DNA of 64,000 nucleotides from Platycnemis pennipes (Eukaryota > Arthropoda > Insecta > Odonata > Platycnemididae), in the NCBI GenBank assembly GCA_933228895.1, contig OW121848.1, positions 158,426,688 to 158,490,687 of the forward strand, written 5' to 3'. Made by a program: the position numbers and the translations under genes. Below, piece by piece: positions 1 to 13,200 of this stretch; within the stretch, counting starts at the first letter, position 1; every line of letters begins with the position of its first letter. A model generated the notes under the pieces. That model saw only the letters and a list, made by a program, of their open reading frames with translations, was not told where the DNA came from and did no database searches.

Positions 1-740
1 GATCTCCGACAAATTTAATCACATAAATCAGTATGATCGCGAACTTAACGATCCATCTGTATTGTTTTATCAAGTTGGGCTGACAATTCATCCTGATACT
101 TTCTTTTCGAAAGAGTCATTCATTAGTCTTCGAAGCCAAACATTATTCATTTTTCTGGATAAATATATGATATTAAAGATAAAGAAATGAATGGTAGCTG
201 TTTCGATGACAAGGACTCTACAACCAATAATAACTGTTCCCGGAAAGTAAAAGAATAACTAAAGAAAACTATTAATAAACCATGACCAGCAGAGAAAATT
301 AAGTAGAGGTATTTTTAGGCAAGCCCTCTAAGAAATGCTACAGTAATATTTGAGAGCGCTTAACTAGAGATATTTTAGCTTTGGGAAGGTAAAGATGAAG
401 AAGAGACTGACGAAAGCTGAATAACAAGGTCTTGGTTGGTCATTCTAGAGAAGTATCCGGAGGTTATGGAAGAAGTGATGTGTTGTGAAGCATGAAGAAT
501 TTAAAAGAATACGAGAACTGAAGAAGCGAAGCTATACAGCGGATGGTAAAGGAATGCAAAAGTTGGCAGTTTAAGTAAAAAAGGGAGAGAGAGATATATA
601 TGTACATGAACACATTAAAGTGTAACCTCGTTCTGCAAAAAAATAATTCGTGTGATAGTGTCAAAAAATTCTGATGAACACTCCTTTCCATTGTTCGTTT
701 CCCTCAAATTGTTGCCACTAAGGTAAGGTTTATTTAAGGT
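1..740. other. AT-rich sequence, no gene seen
   Basis: I see no convincing coding exon or complete repeat. Open frames here are short and low in complexity. Confidence 0.5.
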
Positions 741-741
741 C

Positions 742-1185
742 TTGAAATTGTTTTATGCCAGAAGTGGCAATATGCCGAGTATATCTGGTAAATGCAAATA
801 TAATTTAAGGAATGATTCAATCACTGTAACTACAAGGCCAAGATTAACATTATATAAACGTTCCTTTCTATACGTGGAGCCAAAGACATTTAATATACTG
901 CCCGCTGAAATAAAAAAAATTAAAACCTCAATAAAATGTTAAAACCTACAATACAATGGCTTTTTTCTCAAGAAAATATTGAAAATCTATTTTGGTGGAT
1001 TTATTGGACCTCTACATATATAACGGATACTGCTTTTATGTAATGGCATGCATTTTTGTAATTTACTGGTGGCTCAATTCTGGTCTTATGACCTTCGATA
1101 CCACATAAAGCTCCCGTACTTGTTTGTACCAGTATCTACCTGATATGTGGGAGTAAATAAAATTATTATCATTAAAAATTTCATT
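742..1185 (+). mobile_element. 3' end of a non-LTR retrotransposon (LINE), decayed
   Basis: The frame at 742-942 ends in a stretch (YNLRNDSITV, then RSFLYVEPKTFNILP) of the kind seen at the very C-terminus of L2/CR1/Jockey-like reverse transcriptase ORFs, where an R-S-F...P-K...N-x-L-P signature is common. It is followed by about 240 bp of 3' UTR that ends near 1185 in TAAATAAAATTATTATCATT, which fits a LINE tail. The catalytic part of the reverse transcriptase is absent, so this is a 5'-truncated copy. It differs from the L2/CR1-like family that recurs later in the window. The clade assignment is inferred from the motif only. Confidence 0.5.
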
Positions 1186-1189
1186 CCTT

Positions 1190-2200
1190 ACAAAATAGCC
1201 AGCAATTGTAGAGATGGACCTTTACTATTGAATTGGTGACATCGTATTTAAGTGTTTATGATGCAAATTGTGCTGTTGTTTGGGGTAGAAGTGGGTGATT
1301 TTCATTGTAGTCGAATTTAAAGTTAAGGAAAGAAAGGACTGTTCAGAGGAGAATTGAATTAAAGTTTTGGTAAGGGAGATATAATGCTAAAATACAATCC
1401 CAGAGAATCTCTCAATGAGGTTTCTTCATCAATAAAGGTCCTGCTGGGCTTGAACATTCGGAAAATGAAAATTTTGGAGATATGATTGTCAAACAAGATT
1501 TTTCTGTACTAAATGTGATAAACTTCGATGAACGAATGTAATATCATTGTCTATCAGCATATCTTTAAAGATTCGTATGAAAATTTGAGACAATGACCAT
1601 CATGATAGTATATTTTGGAAGGCATTACTAAGATCAGCTATTAAAAAAAAATTCAACGCAAAGTATAGGAAATCTTGTACATAAAAGAGCTTGACAATAG
1701 GAATGCACATTAAAGGATCCATATTGGCCGTTATTATTATTTTAAGCCAATATGGTAGTGGCCAATATTAATTGCATTGAAGTATTTGGAAATATCATGT
1801 TGAAACGCAACTGAAATAAAATTCTTGACATCATGGAATAAACTAGAGTGTCTAACAGCAATGAAAGGGTGATGCATAGCATTTTTTAAGAAAAGCTTGC
1901 CCTGATATAATTTGGGCTCAGTCGAGAAGAGACAGAAATAGTATTTAGAGCTGGATGTGATCTGTATCTCTTAATTATTAAGGACTCTGCTAAGAAAGAA
2001 ATCAAAAAAAGAAAAAATGGAAGATTTCCGGAGTTAATGTCAACGAGGAAAAAAAATTAGACAGCGTAATTGACGACCATACAAATCTTATGCCGGAGAT
2101 GGAAGAAAATTTGTAAATGATACGTGCTAACATAGCAAAGGTAAGCCAGGCCTCAACTATTTCAGGTAGAAAAAGAACAAGGAGTGAGGCATGTGAATCA
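1190..2200. other. AT-rich sequence, no gene seen
   Basis: No recognisable gene or intact repeat. Short purine-rich frames near 2000-2140 may belong to the decayed element that follows. Confidence 0.45.
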
Positions 2201-2208
2201 GCAAATTT

Positions 2209-2720
2209 TTGGTGATGATCAGCAAAAAAAACCCAGGCAAGAAACGTATTCTACCGGAAGAAAAATCTACTAAATTGCTTGTTACTCTTCATGAAGTAGT
2301 TCACTCAGAAGATTATACTTACTTTACAACAAGGCAATGGCATTTACAGCGATTGCAAAGACAAGACTTAGAAATATGGAATTTTAGAAGAACGATGAAG
2401 GCCATTATACCAATTATAGACAGTAGGAAAAAAGAATATTATAATAAGGCTTTAATCGAGAAGATGCCATTTCGGAAGTTATAAGGTCCTGAAACTCTAT
2501 TTTCTCCTAAAGAATGGCATGGTGGGAAAGATGTATTGGAACAACTGTACAGGAATGAAACACGTGAGATCTATGGAGAACGAAACGGATATAAAAGAGA
2601 GAAAGTATGCTAATATGAAGAGGGCAACTGATGGAAAAACTGAGTGGAGAGAAGGGTCAAACACAATGTTAGGCCATATGACCAGTATTGGTCAGATGCT
2701 AGCAGGAAGTTGGAATATTC
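2209..2720 (+). pseudogene. Decayed ORF remnants, possibly RTE-like LINE
   Basis: Two short frames (2209-2484 and 2519-2737) are separated by a stop and a frame change. The second contains IKERKYANMKRATDGKTEW, which resembles the 3' terminal peptide of the RTE-like LINE seen better at 23.9 kb (VKERNYVNMRRLADGRIEW). This suggests an old, diverged relative. The upstream frame is Lys/Glu/Arg-rich and not recognised. It could be another part of the same element or an unrelated relic. Confidence 0.3.
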
Positions 2721-2739
2721 TGAAACCTTCTCTTTAATG

Positions 2740-5250
2740 TCTTAATTTACTTTGGAAACGATTGACTCTTTAATGATATTACATTTTTATTAGTTCTGAC
2801 ATTGTTAATGATTGCTTTACACCTCAATGCAGATATCAAGTAGTCAAATTAAGCTAACCGTAAGACACGAGGAATGAGCTAATGAACTAAGGTAATTACA
2901 TGAAATGATACGATTTCGTCGTGAATTTCTTACACCACTGAGCGTACAGCGAGTACTTGATGAGCTTCGTGTCGACACGTGTTTTGCCTCAGACCTCACT
3001 AAGTGCTGTAAACTACTTAATTTCTGCTACTGCTTTTAACGTGAAGCTTCTTAAATAATGGTACCACTTGGTCAGCCTCAAGCATTAGCGATTTGGTAAT
3101 ACAGAAGCGTATTGAGAAATAAAATCATAAATCCGATCAATTTTGAAACATATGCCCTCGCCCATTTAAAGAATATCCAAAGGACATAAAAACCAGTGAC
3201 GTACAGACGAGATACAGTTTAATGCGACAGATAGTGTTTAATACCCCCCGCAAAACATTCCCGTAATTTACTGTATTTTGTATATTTTGCACTAGCGTTT
3301 TGATTGTTATTAATTGGGCAGAAAAATGTAGTCGAATTATCTTAACGAAAATATAATGTTAATTTAATTGTTTTATTGTTTTATGAATATTAACCTAAAT
3401 ATAAATTATGATGATGCACATAAACATTTATCCCCCCCCAGAAGCAAATCCTGTGTACGCCACCGATTAAAACATTGAAGTTAATCCATTCAATCCATAG
3501 CAAAATGAAGGGAAACGATTTACATATACGTGATTCAGTATAGGGTGGATAAAAAATTGTGTTTTGAGAAATACAGGATTAAATATTAGCTAGGAAAAAA
3601 CTTATCAATGAGAAAGATGCGTGCGTGGCTGTTTTCGGAAATGGAAGCAAGTTATCCTGAATCTCTCAGGAAAGAGGATCATAAACGAAGTTTGCCACCC
3701 CTCTCTAGCTCCAATCAGCTCATAGTTGGAGAGCTGACGGACTGATAACTCCAAAATTAAATTGGCAAATGGTTCGAGGATCCGAACCAGTTTGTCTTGC
3801 TTCAGAGCACGCACGTCAGGTGCATTATACTCAATTTCCCGCTCAAACACGCAAAGCGACGTGCATCCATCCCCTTCATCAGCTTAATCCCATTTTGCTC
3901 TCGACCGTATGGCACTCTTATTCGATTTCCGCCAACCGAGGGGATGCCAGAGACACCCCAAAAGAAAGGCTCGAGGAGAATTAGCATGAAAGAGCGTTTC
4001 GGTACACAATACCTCTTATTGTTGATTAATTTCATAAAATTTGCGCTATCCTATCTTTCAGAGCAATGGTTTGGTGTTGATTTTTATCCGGCTCTTTGAA
4101 GCTTAGGCATCGGAATTTGTTGAAATCATTTCCTGATTAGTGTCGAGTGAAATGTGCAAAATATGGATACATTAGTCTGAACAAAAAAGCGTTATTTGCT
4201 GATTCCGAATATAATCACTTAAGTGAATGAAACAATAATTGAAAAACAACCTCTCGCTGAAATATCAAAACTCGGTGAACAGTTCTTGGAGAGAATGTTT
4301 ACCATCCAATTGAATTTTAGGAATCGCGCATTTAAAAGTAAATTATAATGAAAGATGGTAGTTTATTTATCTTTGTTTTGAATCAATTAGCTGAGTAATT
4401 ACATTTTACGGATATAATTCTTTACTTTTCATTTGGCTGCTGTGTTATACAAAATGCTAATGAGTAAACAATGCTGTTGCTTGTTGGATGAATTTCAAAA
4501 TTAAATGCGAACGAATTGCGTTTGCATTTGCTATCATTTATGTGGCCGCTATTATTATCGAATAATTTGTTTTAGTTGATGACTCAGATAACATGCAGTT
4601 TGCAGATATGCAATTCACCATTTCCATATCGCAAATCACAGCTGCGCATTTATATGCGTGGCTAGAAGGGATAAATCTTTGTCTAATTGTAATGTCTGCT
4701 TGAGTCCTGCCTCGTTTTGGGATATCGAGGCGAAAATTCCCGACACGTGATGACCCAAATCATTTTGTATAACCAGCTGAATGCACACGCGGTTTTCCTG
4801 TTGTGCCATCTGGTAGTGAATCTAAATGGCAGCAAATGTGACCTGATTATCACTTGCTTCATGTCCCACATCGCCGGGTCAATCTTAAAAACGTCATAGC
4901 CTCACCGTAAAGTTGACTCATATACAAATAATCATCCTAGAAATATCGTTCGCTAAAGAAGTTTTTTATGCACAGGAGGAAAACTTTTCCTACGACTCTG
5001 CGATCACGTGGCCTAAACACACAACATTTCATTATGCCCCAACTTCCTTTAAAAAAGAGCTACAGAATATGCAATGATCCGATAATAGCGAAAAACGATG
5101 CATAAAACAATATCCTAATTTAACGTGGTTCGAAATGAGTTAAGGTGTACTGAATATACAGTTGCGATGATTCGATATGAATCAAGGCCCTTGAGTGGGG
5201 CATTAAAAAGGGGAAAACGCTTTAAATGCAGCTATTAACGATGGAAGTTT
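2740..5250. other. AT-rich sequence, no gene seen
   Basis: Several frames of 60-100 codons lie at 3.6-4.1 kb on both strands. They overlap each other and lack a splice or homology signal, so no coding claim is made. A short hairpin (TGGTTCG, loop, CGAACCA) lies near 3773-3792. Confidence 0.5.
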
Positions 5251-5254
5251 CGTT

Positions 5255-5330
5255 GTTCCCCTGTTTCCCATGCCACACATTCTCGCGGTGGCTAGCAGGG
5301 TACTGCGTAGATGGAAGTGTAGGTAAAGAG
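5255..5330 (+). mobile_element. L2/CR1-like LINE 3' tail fragment
   Basis: The terminal stem-loop of the family (CCACACATTCTCGCGGTGG, then CTAGCAGGG) is followed by a decayed GATGTA-type tail. Only the last 60-70 bp of the element is present. Confidence 0.6.
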
Positions 5331-5334
5331 CAAT

Positions 5335-6880
5335 TTATGTAGCTGTCAAATAATGATAAATCTTCTAAAGCTGTAAAAATGTGGGGTTTGGGTTTTTGGT
5401 GTTTTAATTTTTGCTGAATATATTGGAAATTTAGGATAATTAGCTTCTCTAGAAAATGTACTTCAATGGTGTTTTGAGTGTCCCACAAAAGTAAATAAAA
5501 TGTGTTTTTCCACAGAGAGATGTAGACATCAATTACGATACCCAGAATATAAAAATACATATAGTAAATTGGTCTCATTTATGCTGCTCACATTGCTGCT
5601 GTGATAAAAATATTTTAGTTTTCAGATAATAATTTCACATCAGGTCAACATCATATCACACGTTATCTATGCCCTCTTCTTCTGTCAACTATGCATTCCA
5701 ATCACTAAATCCATATTTACATACACAAAATCTGAAGGACTGCCTCCGAACTAAGACAAACGCAAGCATTTAAAGCATTCAGTTCTAAATTCTGGCAATT
5801 TCATTTTTCTTTCACTTATGTTTTGCATTTCTCATATTGAAAACTCATACACTGAGAGTTAATTTTTCATTTTATATCTTCAATTGTCTATTATTCTGAT
5901 AACCTGCAGTTATGTTGTTTGACGGTGGATAGAGATCGAAGCCCTAAAAATCCAAATTCTCAGAGAAATAATACTATGACCTATCACTAACTTAAATTCA
6001 GGGGAAGACCATGGAATGAGATTAGTCGTAAGAAGAGCAGACGGCCCAAGAAATCACTTCTGTGAATGATTGTTGGCATGAATCACTTGGATCGTAACCG
6101 AATCATATCTATCGTATACCGAAGTTACTTATAAAAGGATATAGAGGAGAATTGACGAAACAAACGGAAGCAATGACGATTAACATTTTCCCTTCACACG
6201 TATACTCGTCCATTTTTTCTCAATTTGCGTACTTTGCAGTTTAATTTACCGCTTCATTCAGTGTGGCATCAGCACGCGGAAAGGAAGAAAGCATTATCAT
6301 ATTTTCGAAGCCGAAAATAATAATTTGCCATTGAATATTCTTAGGTGCGCAACAATTACATAATTCATTTTCATCTCCTGAAAAATTAATGCGTTTTTGA
6401 GCTTCGCAAAATGTGTATTCACTCAGTAGTTTCCCAAAAATAAACTTCCAATTTATCGATTTTTCAGTTTTCAAATCGATTATTTGGTGAAAGGTCTTCG
6501 GGGTTAATTTTTTATCGCGAAAGGTATCAGAGTCAATGCCTTTGTTTATTATAGCGATAGAAGATAATTTATCATTTCATACCTAATAATTAAAAATTAT
6601 ATTCGAAAACAATTATGAATAGGTACTGGCTTTTCAAGTATCCCTTCTACTTATGTAATAAACACAGTGGTTTGAATTGTTTTTTCATAAAATTGGGATA
6701 AAATGCTTCCTACTTTTGTAGAAGTTTTTTCCTACTTCTGTCAATGGGATCGTTTACTATATTTTTTTACTGCCGGATCTGATAGAGTTTGTAAAATAAA
6801 ATGACCCATATTTTCCCGCCTTTTGATCCGTCAATTATTTTTCGAGTTATAAGCGACGAAAAACTGATGTTTTTAACTCT
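5335..6880. other. AT-rich sequence, no gene seen
   Basis: No gene, repeat family or splice-supported exon was recognised. The minus-strand frame at 6241-6474 (77 codons) has no supporting signal. Confidence 0.5.
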
Positions 6881-6884
6881 TTCG

Positions 6885-7125
6885 GAAACGTGGGCGTGGT
6901 GCAACCTCTGACGTCATTGACTTCGTCCAATCACAACTGAGCCCTCGAAGCTACATCGCCTTATCGCAATTGGGAGACACAGCTGACTCTACCAATAGGA
7001 GCAAATGCGACAGCATCTCTGCGAGCAGAGCTTCCGAGAACCCCCTTCCACTCCCTTCCCTTCCCATAAGTGCAGTCAAGGACGGGAGGAAAATGACGTC
7101 AATGTTATCACAGCAACTTTTTCGG
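6885..7125 (+). promoter_or_regulatory. Promoter-like block: two CRE sites and two CCAAT boxes
   Basis: Within about 240 bp there are two palindromic TGACGTCA cAMP-response elements (about 6909 and 7094), two CCAAT boxes on the plus strand (about 6928 and 6991), and a GTGGGCGTGG GC-box-like site. This combination is typical of a metazoan RNA polymerase II promoter. A GC-rich island starts about 300 bp downstream. No TATA box or initiator was identified, and no transcript can be proved. The CCAAT orientation favours plus-strand transcription. Confidence 0.4.
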
Positions 7126-7399
7126 TGGGCGTCACCTTTTGCTTATTTTAATTTTTGATTAATGAGTGAATGGTTGTGGTTAGAAGATTAATTTTTCACT
7201 GAAATTCTTTTTTCGTTTCCATCTTACGATTTCTTGTACAAAATTGCGATTTCGGTTCCGAGTAAACGCCCCCATTGTGGGACAGTGCTTAAGCTCTTTG
7301 CGATTGATGCCTCAATTAATTTTTACTGTAGCGATTTTTTAGGATTTTATTTCTTGTTTTTAGCCAGTTATTTTTAATTTTTGTGTACTCCTCAATCGA

Positions 7400-8370
7400 C
7401 TCACATCCCCGGTGTGCGTTCCGCACTGAGCCAGCTTGAGGAAATATGGCTCAACGCACGAGGGAGTCTGCGCTGCCAGTGAAGAGGGTCGGCACAGCCT
7501 TCCACAGGGAGCAGACCTCGGACGTGAGATGGGGCGAAGTGCCCGGAGGGGGAGGGTCTGTCGCGCAGAAGCCTTGCGATGGGTGGGCGAAACGTCAGTT
7601 CTTCCCCGTGCCCTTTTTAAGCCCTCTAAGGCCCCTTCTGCGAAGAGGGGATAATTATTTCAGATACGGATTCCTTTTCAAGCCAGCGGCCCACGCCGTG
7701 CGCCCGTGGCTGAATGTTTGTCCAGCGGGGAGGTAATCGGCGGTGGGACGAGGGCCAGGAAGGCGCGCGCGCTCCGCCAGGGGCCCTCCGGCGAGGGCCA
7801 CGTGCGAGGGGGCCTTTCATCCATCCGTCCGACAACACTCTTACCAGTCCCCGCTCCTGCAATTGTCGCGAGATGAGAGTGGGCGGTCGCTTTTTGCCCC
7901 CTTCACAAGTGCTACCAGCGCTGCGCATCGTCAATCAAAGCGTCGTTAAGCGTGCGTTTTATGCACTCCGCAGGAGAACTTCTCAAAAGCGAAGGAATCA
8001 ATTTCGAAGAGGGCGAAATGATGACATTTCGGCCGCGCGCTCTTTTCACCCGATTCTATTTACATCTCGCCGAGAGCAGAAGGGGTGGAACGCTGCTGTC
8101 GCGCTGCGGACGTCTCAGCGAGGCAGCGGGAATGACTGTGATCGAGGGAAGCAAATATTTTCCCTGTCATCGCGAGAATAAACGGAAAGGAAGCGTAACG
8201 GAAATACGCTCTCAGAGGGGACACAGCATCCGACTGACGCGGTGGTGAAGCAGCCCAGCCGAAGTTTCCCCACCGGATTAAGGGCCCGAGCCCTCCACCA
8301 CAGTTTATCACTTTTGTCTTCGCTATTTTTATCCGGTAATCACCTTCGCCTTTGCTTCGTCGTGAATCCA
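7400..8370. promoter_or_regulatory. GC/CpG-rich island
   Basis: GC- and CpG-rich sequence in an AT-rich background, just downstream of a CRE/CCAAT block. Overlapping frames are open on both strands because stop codons are scarce in GC-rich DNA, so I do not call them genes. On the minus strand an ATG near 7928 opens a 28-codon frame (MRSAGSTCEGG...) that ends at a good donor, CTG|GTAAGA, near 7842. This could be a first coding exon but is weakly supported. Confidence 0.4.
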
Positions 8371-8485
8371 ATGTTCAACCCACGGAAGAACCCTCATCTT
8401 CAACGTTCTTAGCTACTTGTCCTATACTGACATCTTTAGATCGGTTCCTGTAACTTCTTTGCTCCAGTGTCTACTTGGTAATTTT

Positions 8486-8757
8486 CATTCATTAGATCAT
8501 GATTCGCCAATAAGCCTAAAAAGAAATTGCTGAAGTATTTCAACGTAACGCATTTGCTACAAGCTGTACATTTATGTCAAATTATGCGTTTTTATTATAT
8601 AGTACACAACAGAACGAATTCCATTCATTAGATCATGATTCGCCAATAAGCCTAAAAAGAAATTGCTGAAGTATTTCAACATAACGCATTTGCTACAAGG
8701 TGTACATTTATGTCAAATTATGCGTTTTTATTATATAGTACACAACAGAACGAATTC
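8486..8757 (+). repeat. 136-bp tandem duplication, two units
   Basis: Units 8486-8621 and 8622-8757 are almost identical; I found only two mismatches (CAACGTAACG/CAACATAACG and CAAGCTG/CAAGGTG). The near-identity implies a recent event. Neither unit carries coding sequence. Confidence 0.9.
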
Positions 8758-8759
8758 CG

Positions 8760-9970
8760 ATGATTCGGGCGATATAGCATGGAGTTTACAAATATTAACT
8801 AAAAAATCTTAAAATTCACATTTCCACAGTTAAACGTTGTTTAATAACACCAGTTTCAATGTGTAAATATAATATTCCAGCAGCAAAAAGATAAGTGCGA
8901 GACAAGTGAAAGGCCAGTTTATGTACTAAAATTATGAAGAAGGGGTATTTTTGCCCTCTTTGCTACCCTCACCCCAATTTCACATTCTGCCACCACGCCC
9001 CTCCCAACTACTTGACCAGCATCCTTCTTCCCCTTTCCCCCGTCACAATGTTGTTGAACTGGAGGTCACTCTTCTACCTTAAAAATGATGCGTACACATT
9101 GCCGTAACAATAACTTATAGGGAACTGTGGGAAATCGCATTTTAAGCTTTGTTCGTTATTATGCAGCAAAATGCTATGGTAATACCCTTCGTAGGGAAAT
9201 ACCTATGAATTCCCTCATTATTGTGTATCTATGGGCGTTGTATGTATAACTAGCGATCGACCATACTTTCAGCCCATTGAACTGATCCATGCCACTGCTT
9301 TTGCCATTTTTATCACCTCAGTCAATGAACTTGGGTGTTCTCGGAGAACACCCAAGTGAGACTAATACGCGTCGAAGACTCCGAATATCGGCCATTGCGA
9401 GCAATCTAGAGTTACATCTTGGAATGAAGTTACAGTCTTTGTCACGTTTTCGATAAGCTCAGGGGGAATTCCATTGGCAACAAGAGATACGGATCTTTTG
9501 TTGTGGAGCTCTATGTTGAACGTCGAAGGTGGCGTTTACATTTGGTGCTGTAGTAAATCAAAGACCTAGGAATGACGAAGTCTGAGAGTGAACTATGAAA
9601 AGTTAGTCACTGCTATGCCTTGGTGATGCATCTTTCACGGATATTGCTAACGGAGCGTCGTGAACGTTGGTAACTTGAGAGGAGGCAACGAAAAAAGCTT
9701 ACAAATGGCAGGACTTCGCCGGAAAGGCGATGGCTTACGTGACCATGGGCTCGGTGATAAATATTTGCTAGTGAAGTATCAGAGATACAGTTAGTGATTA
9801 TAAGAATAAAACTTTATATTCGATGTTCTTAAATAACAATATAATACAGAAAATAAGTTCACAAAATCACAAATTAATAACTGGCTTCATCCAAAGTTGT
9901 AGTTCTTAGCATTTCATTCATAGTCTGGGGAGAATGTTGTACAGTTATCTAAAACTCCAATGAAGTACCA
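8760..9970. other. No gene seen; contains a palindrome
   Basis: AT-rich sequence without recognisable genes, apart from the palindrome annotated separately. Confidence 0.5.
9329..9357. repeat. 29-nt perfect palindrome (cruciform/hairpin)
   Basis: Two 14-nt arms (ACTTGGGTGTTCTC and GAGAACACCCAAGT) surround a single G. The centre reads TGTTCT-CGG-AGAACA, an everted pair of steroid-receptor-like half sites. The function is unknown. It has no adjacent T-run, and its almost loopless form is unlike a microRNA precursor. Confidence 0.85.
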
Positions 9971-9974
9971 TTAT

Positions 9975-10125
9975 TCATCATCAAGGGTCAACAATCCTAG
10001 GATTGGTTTGACGCAGCCCTCCACTCGATTCTTCTATCGGCCAACCTCTTTTTTATTAACGCAGTTCCTATCTTTCACGTCCTTTACGACCTGTTCTATG
10101 TAACTCATACGAGGCCTAGTACCAT
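9975..10125 (-). mobile_element. RTE-like LINE 3' end fragment
   Basis: On the minus strand this matches the last part of the RTE-like element at 23.9 kb: the coding end, the shared CAATCCTAGGATTG block, and a (GAT)n-type tail. It lacks the reverse transcriptase core and is a 5'-truncated copy. Confidence 0.75.
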
Positions 10126-10229
10126 TATTAGGGGTCCATAATTGTGTCGGTCGCCGGAAGCAATTACGATACAATGCAATCAAAAAAGCTGGTGGAGGGT
10201 TGGAGCACAACCCTCGGATCAACTAATGT

Positions 10230-13200
10230 ATTTGAGCAAACTGTGGTCGTGTATTCATTCTGAAATATAGTGTTTGTGATTGACGATTCCTTCAACGGGA
10301 CATCTAGGTCCCTGTTTGGGGTACCGCGAACATTATGTACAACTGGTGAATTTTTCATGAAGGGAGAGGTTAGTAGGAAAGAGTTTGGGAACATTTGAAA
10401 GTACGAGGAGAGAGATTGCGTGAGTGTCGTTACACGTAATACGAGATAACACAAAGAATTATCACGGGGCAGATGACTTTTGTTATCGTATTTTGATGAC
10501 TCAACTCGCCATATGCGTGGTGAACTTGTATCATTATCGTATAGTCAAAACTGTGAGTTGAACATAGCTGCGTTGTTTTTGTTTGGCCCATAGATAGATT
10601 GTCAGTCTATGCTTGTCAAGCATAACAAAAGACTTTTGATTTCCAGTGGAAATTATCTTTTTACGCTATAAAACTACAGATGCAATGAGTATTTATATGA
10701 GACAACGGGTAAACAGTCTTGTTACCTTGGCCATGTCGGAAGAAAAAGAATCATCCAGGCCCACGCTTAAAAAGTGGTCACAAACGATAGCTGAACGTTC
10801 CTTGCGTATTTTTACTTCTTCAGCAGTATTTGTAATAAAAGACACTTAAAGTCTACCCATATTTCGTCAGCGATTTGATTTATTTAATTGAGCTCAGAAT
10901 TAGTGATTGGGCCGCATTTATTGGGGTCTTGGATTCATAATTGGATCTGATGGCCGTATTGATATTGATTGGTTTTGATGTTAAATTAACGAAATACACC
11001 CGTTCATTATGTGATAGGCCGTTAAAAAAATTCATTTTCTTGCGTGTTGGCGTAGCTAATATTATGCATAATCTATTTTTTCAAGCCACGCTTAAAGTTT
11101 GCATGGAGATAAAATTACCTGAACAGCATTTTATCATTCAATTAACGCAAGAATATAAACTTTCACGCATAAATTATTCCTAATTAATAATATAATGGTA
11201 AACAATGAGGGGTGTATACTTGCAGAATTAATTTAAAATATTATAACCTGCCAATTTCTCAAATTCCGAAGCTTTGCACAAATAAAAAGCATGTTTTCCC
11301 AACATTTTCTGCTGCAGATGTTTCGTGCTTTCATGACTACATTGGTTTCAACTTAAGATGATTGTGGCCAAATGGCCGTCCTATATTTATAACATCGAGA
11401 AAATAAATCAAAAATATTAAATAGACCTGTGTCATTTTTATGGACTTACGTAGAACAAGAGCTATGTTTGAGTATTCGCCTACTTTACAAAATCATTCAA
11501 AGTAAGAATAGAGTATTTCCTCATTTTTACCAACTGCTTCGCTATTTATATTAATAATCATTAATGGAAATACTATATCCTCCTTTGTACATATTCGGTA
11601 GCTCCGATCACTTATTTCCATACTATAAGTAGAATAGATGATCATTTAATCAATTACTCCGATACATTATTAGCTCAGTATGATAAGAATGTGTCCTTAG
11701 AGTCACTTTTTCCGATGAATTTAGAAACAATTTTGACTTTTAATCAAAGAAATTTACAGTTTGTGATGTTTTATGGTCTCTTGAGCACCTTTTTGGAGCA
11801 AGTAATTTTCACGTATCCTGTTCAGAATCAACATTCAAGAATAGTTTTTCACTTCAGCACTGCCTATGGTGTGATAACGAATGGATCAGCGTCACGCAAT
11901 GAATATTTCAACTCGTAAACCAGTCACCAACTTCCAAGGAATGAATCCCCTGCCTCATTTATGAATGATTTCGTATTCGATCTTCCTACATTAGTTGCAT
12001 TGGTAGGTAACAATTCCCTCAACCATGTCGAGGTGAACTTTTAACGCAGTGTTTTATAGGGAAATACTGTCTCAACATTGATCAATATGTCATGTCATTT
12101 AGTTTTATGACATTTATTTGCTGCAATAATAGAATATTTTATCTATATGGTGTACAGTTTGAAATTTGAAGCTTATGGGCCACCGTTGTTGATCAGCTGA
12201 TAGCCTCCGTCTTGGAACAATTAGTTCTGAAAATAGGATTCGATTTTGTGAGGAAAACAGGGAATGAAAGAATTCTCTATTGGGTTTGTCCAGTGTTTCC
12301 TCGTTCTCCTTAACTAAAAAGAAATTGACTTCTCCCATTCAACGTCTCTACCCTTTTCCAGACTCACTATTCTATTTGATACTTTTAGGTGCCCCATAAG
12401 TGACGCATGTTGGACCGTTATGCAAGTAATGAACTAGCTGCAAGTGACATGTCAAATGAATATTAAACTGCATTAATTTCTTTCTAACTCTATATACTAT
12501 CATACAATTAATCCATTACTCAATTCCACCGCTGTGAAATTGATCTGTTATCCGCAATGCTGTTCAATCATATAGGTAATTATAATGATAAATCACCATT
12601 ATGTGCTCCACTCAACGATTGTTTTGGTATGGAAAATGTTACTTCGTAATATATCTTAATGCTTGTGAAATCCACATGCCTTTCCTAACATCACCTGTGA
12701 TTTGCGAGTTCCAAAAAAGTTCCGACAAAGATTTCCGGAAATTCATTTCCTCCTGATTTTAGTGGAGGTATCTTATGATGGCCGTCAGTTTTTAATATGT
12801 AGCCTTTGGTTCCTAGGAGAACCCTCACCTGAGGTTACTTCGTCAGCATTATGTGTGGCTTGTTGATCATATGCGCTCGTTAACCTGACATATTTTTTTC
12901 CCTTAGATTTATGTACTTTGTTCAATACTCTCGCCGAAAATTTAGGCAGCTGCTCGAGGGAATGTTCTATTGATTATAAACAAATTTAATTTTTTATCTG
13001 CGCTTAGAACCAATATTTTTCTACCATTACTCAACCAGAGAGAATGCTGACAGTTGCTTCAGATTTATTTGTGAAATATATTTCTTTGCTCAATGAAATT
13101 GATTGCCATATTTTGGCACCAGTAAATCTCGTTCAATATATTGAAAAATGGATCTGATCATGGCTCCTTTAAGTCATTTAATTAGATCTCTACAATTGCC

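Noticed and set aside
5222..5578. 118-codon minus-strand frame
   Set aside because: It runs through the antisense of a LINE tail and AT-rich DNA, with no other support.
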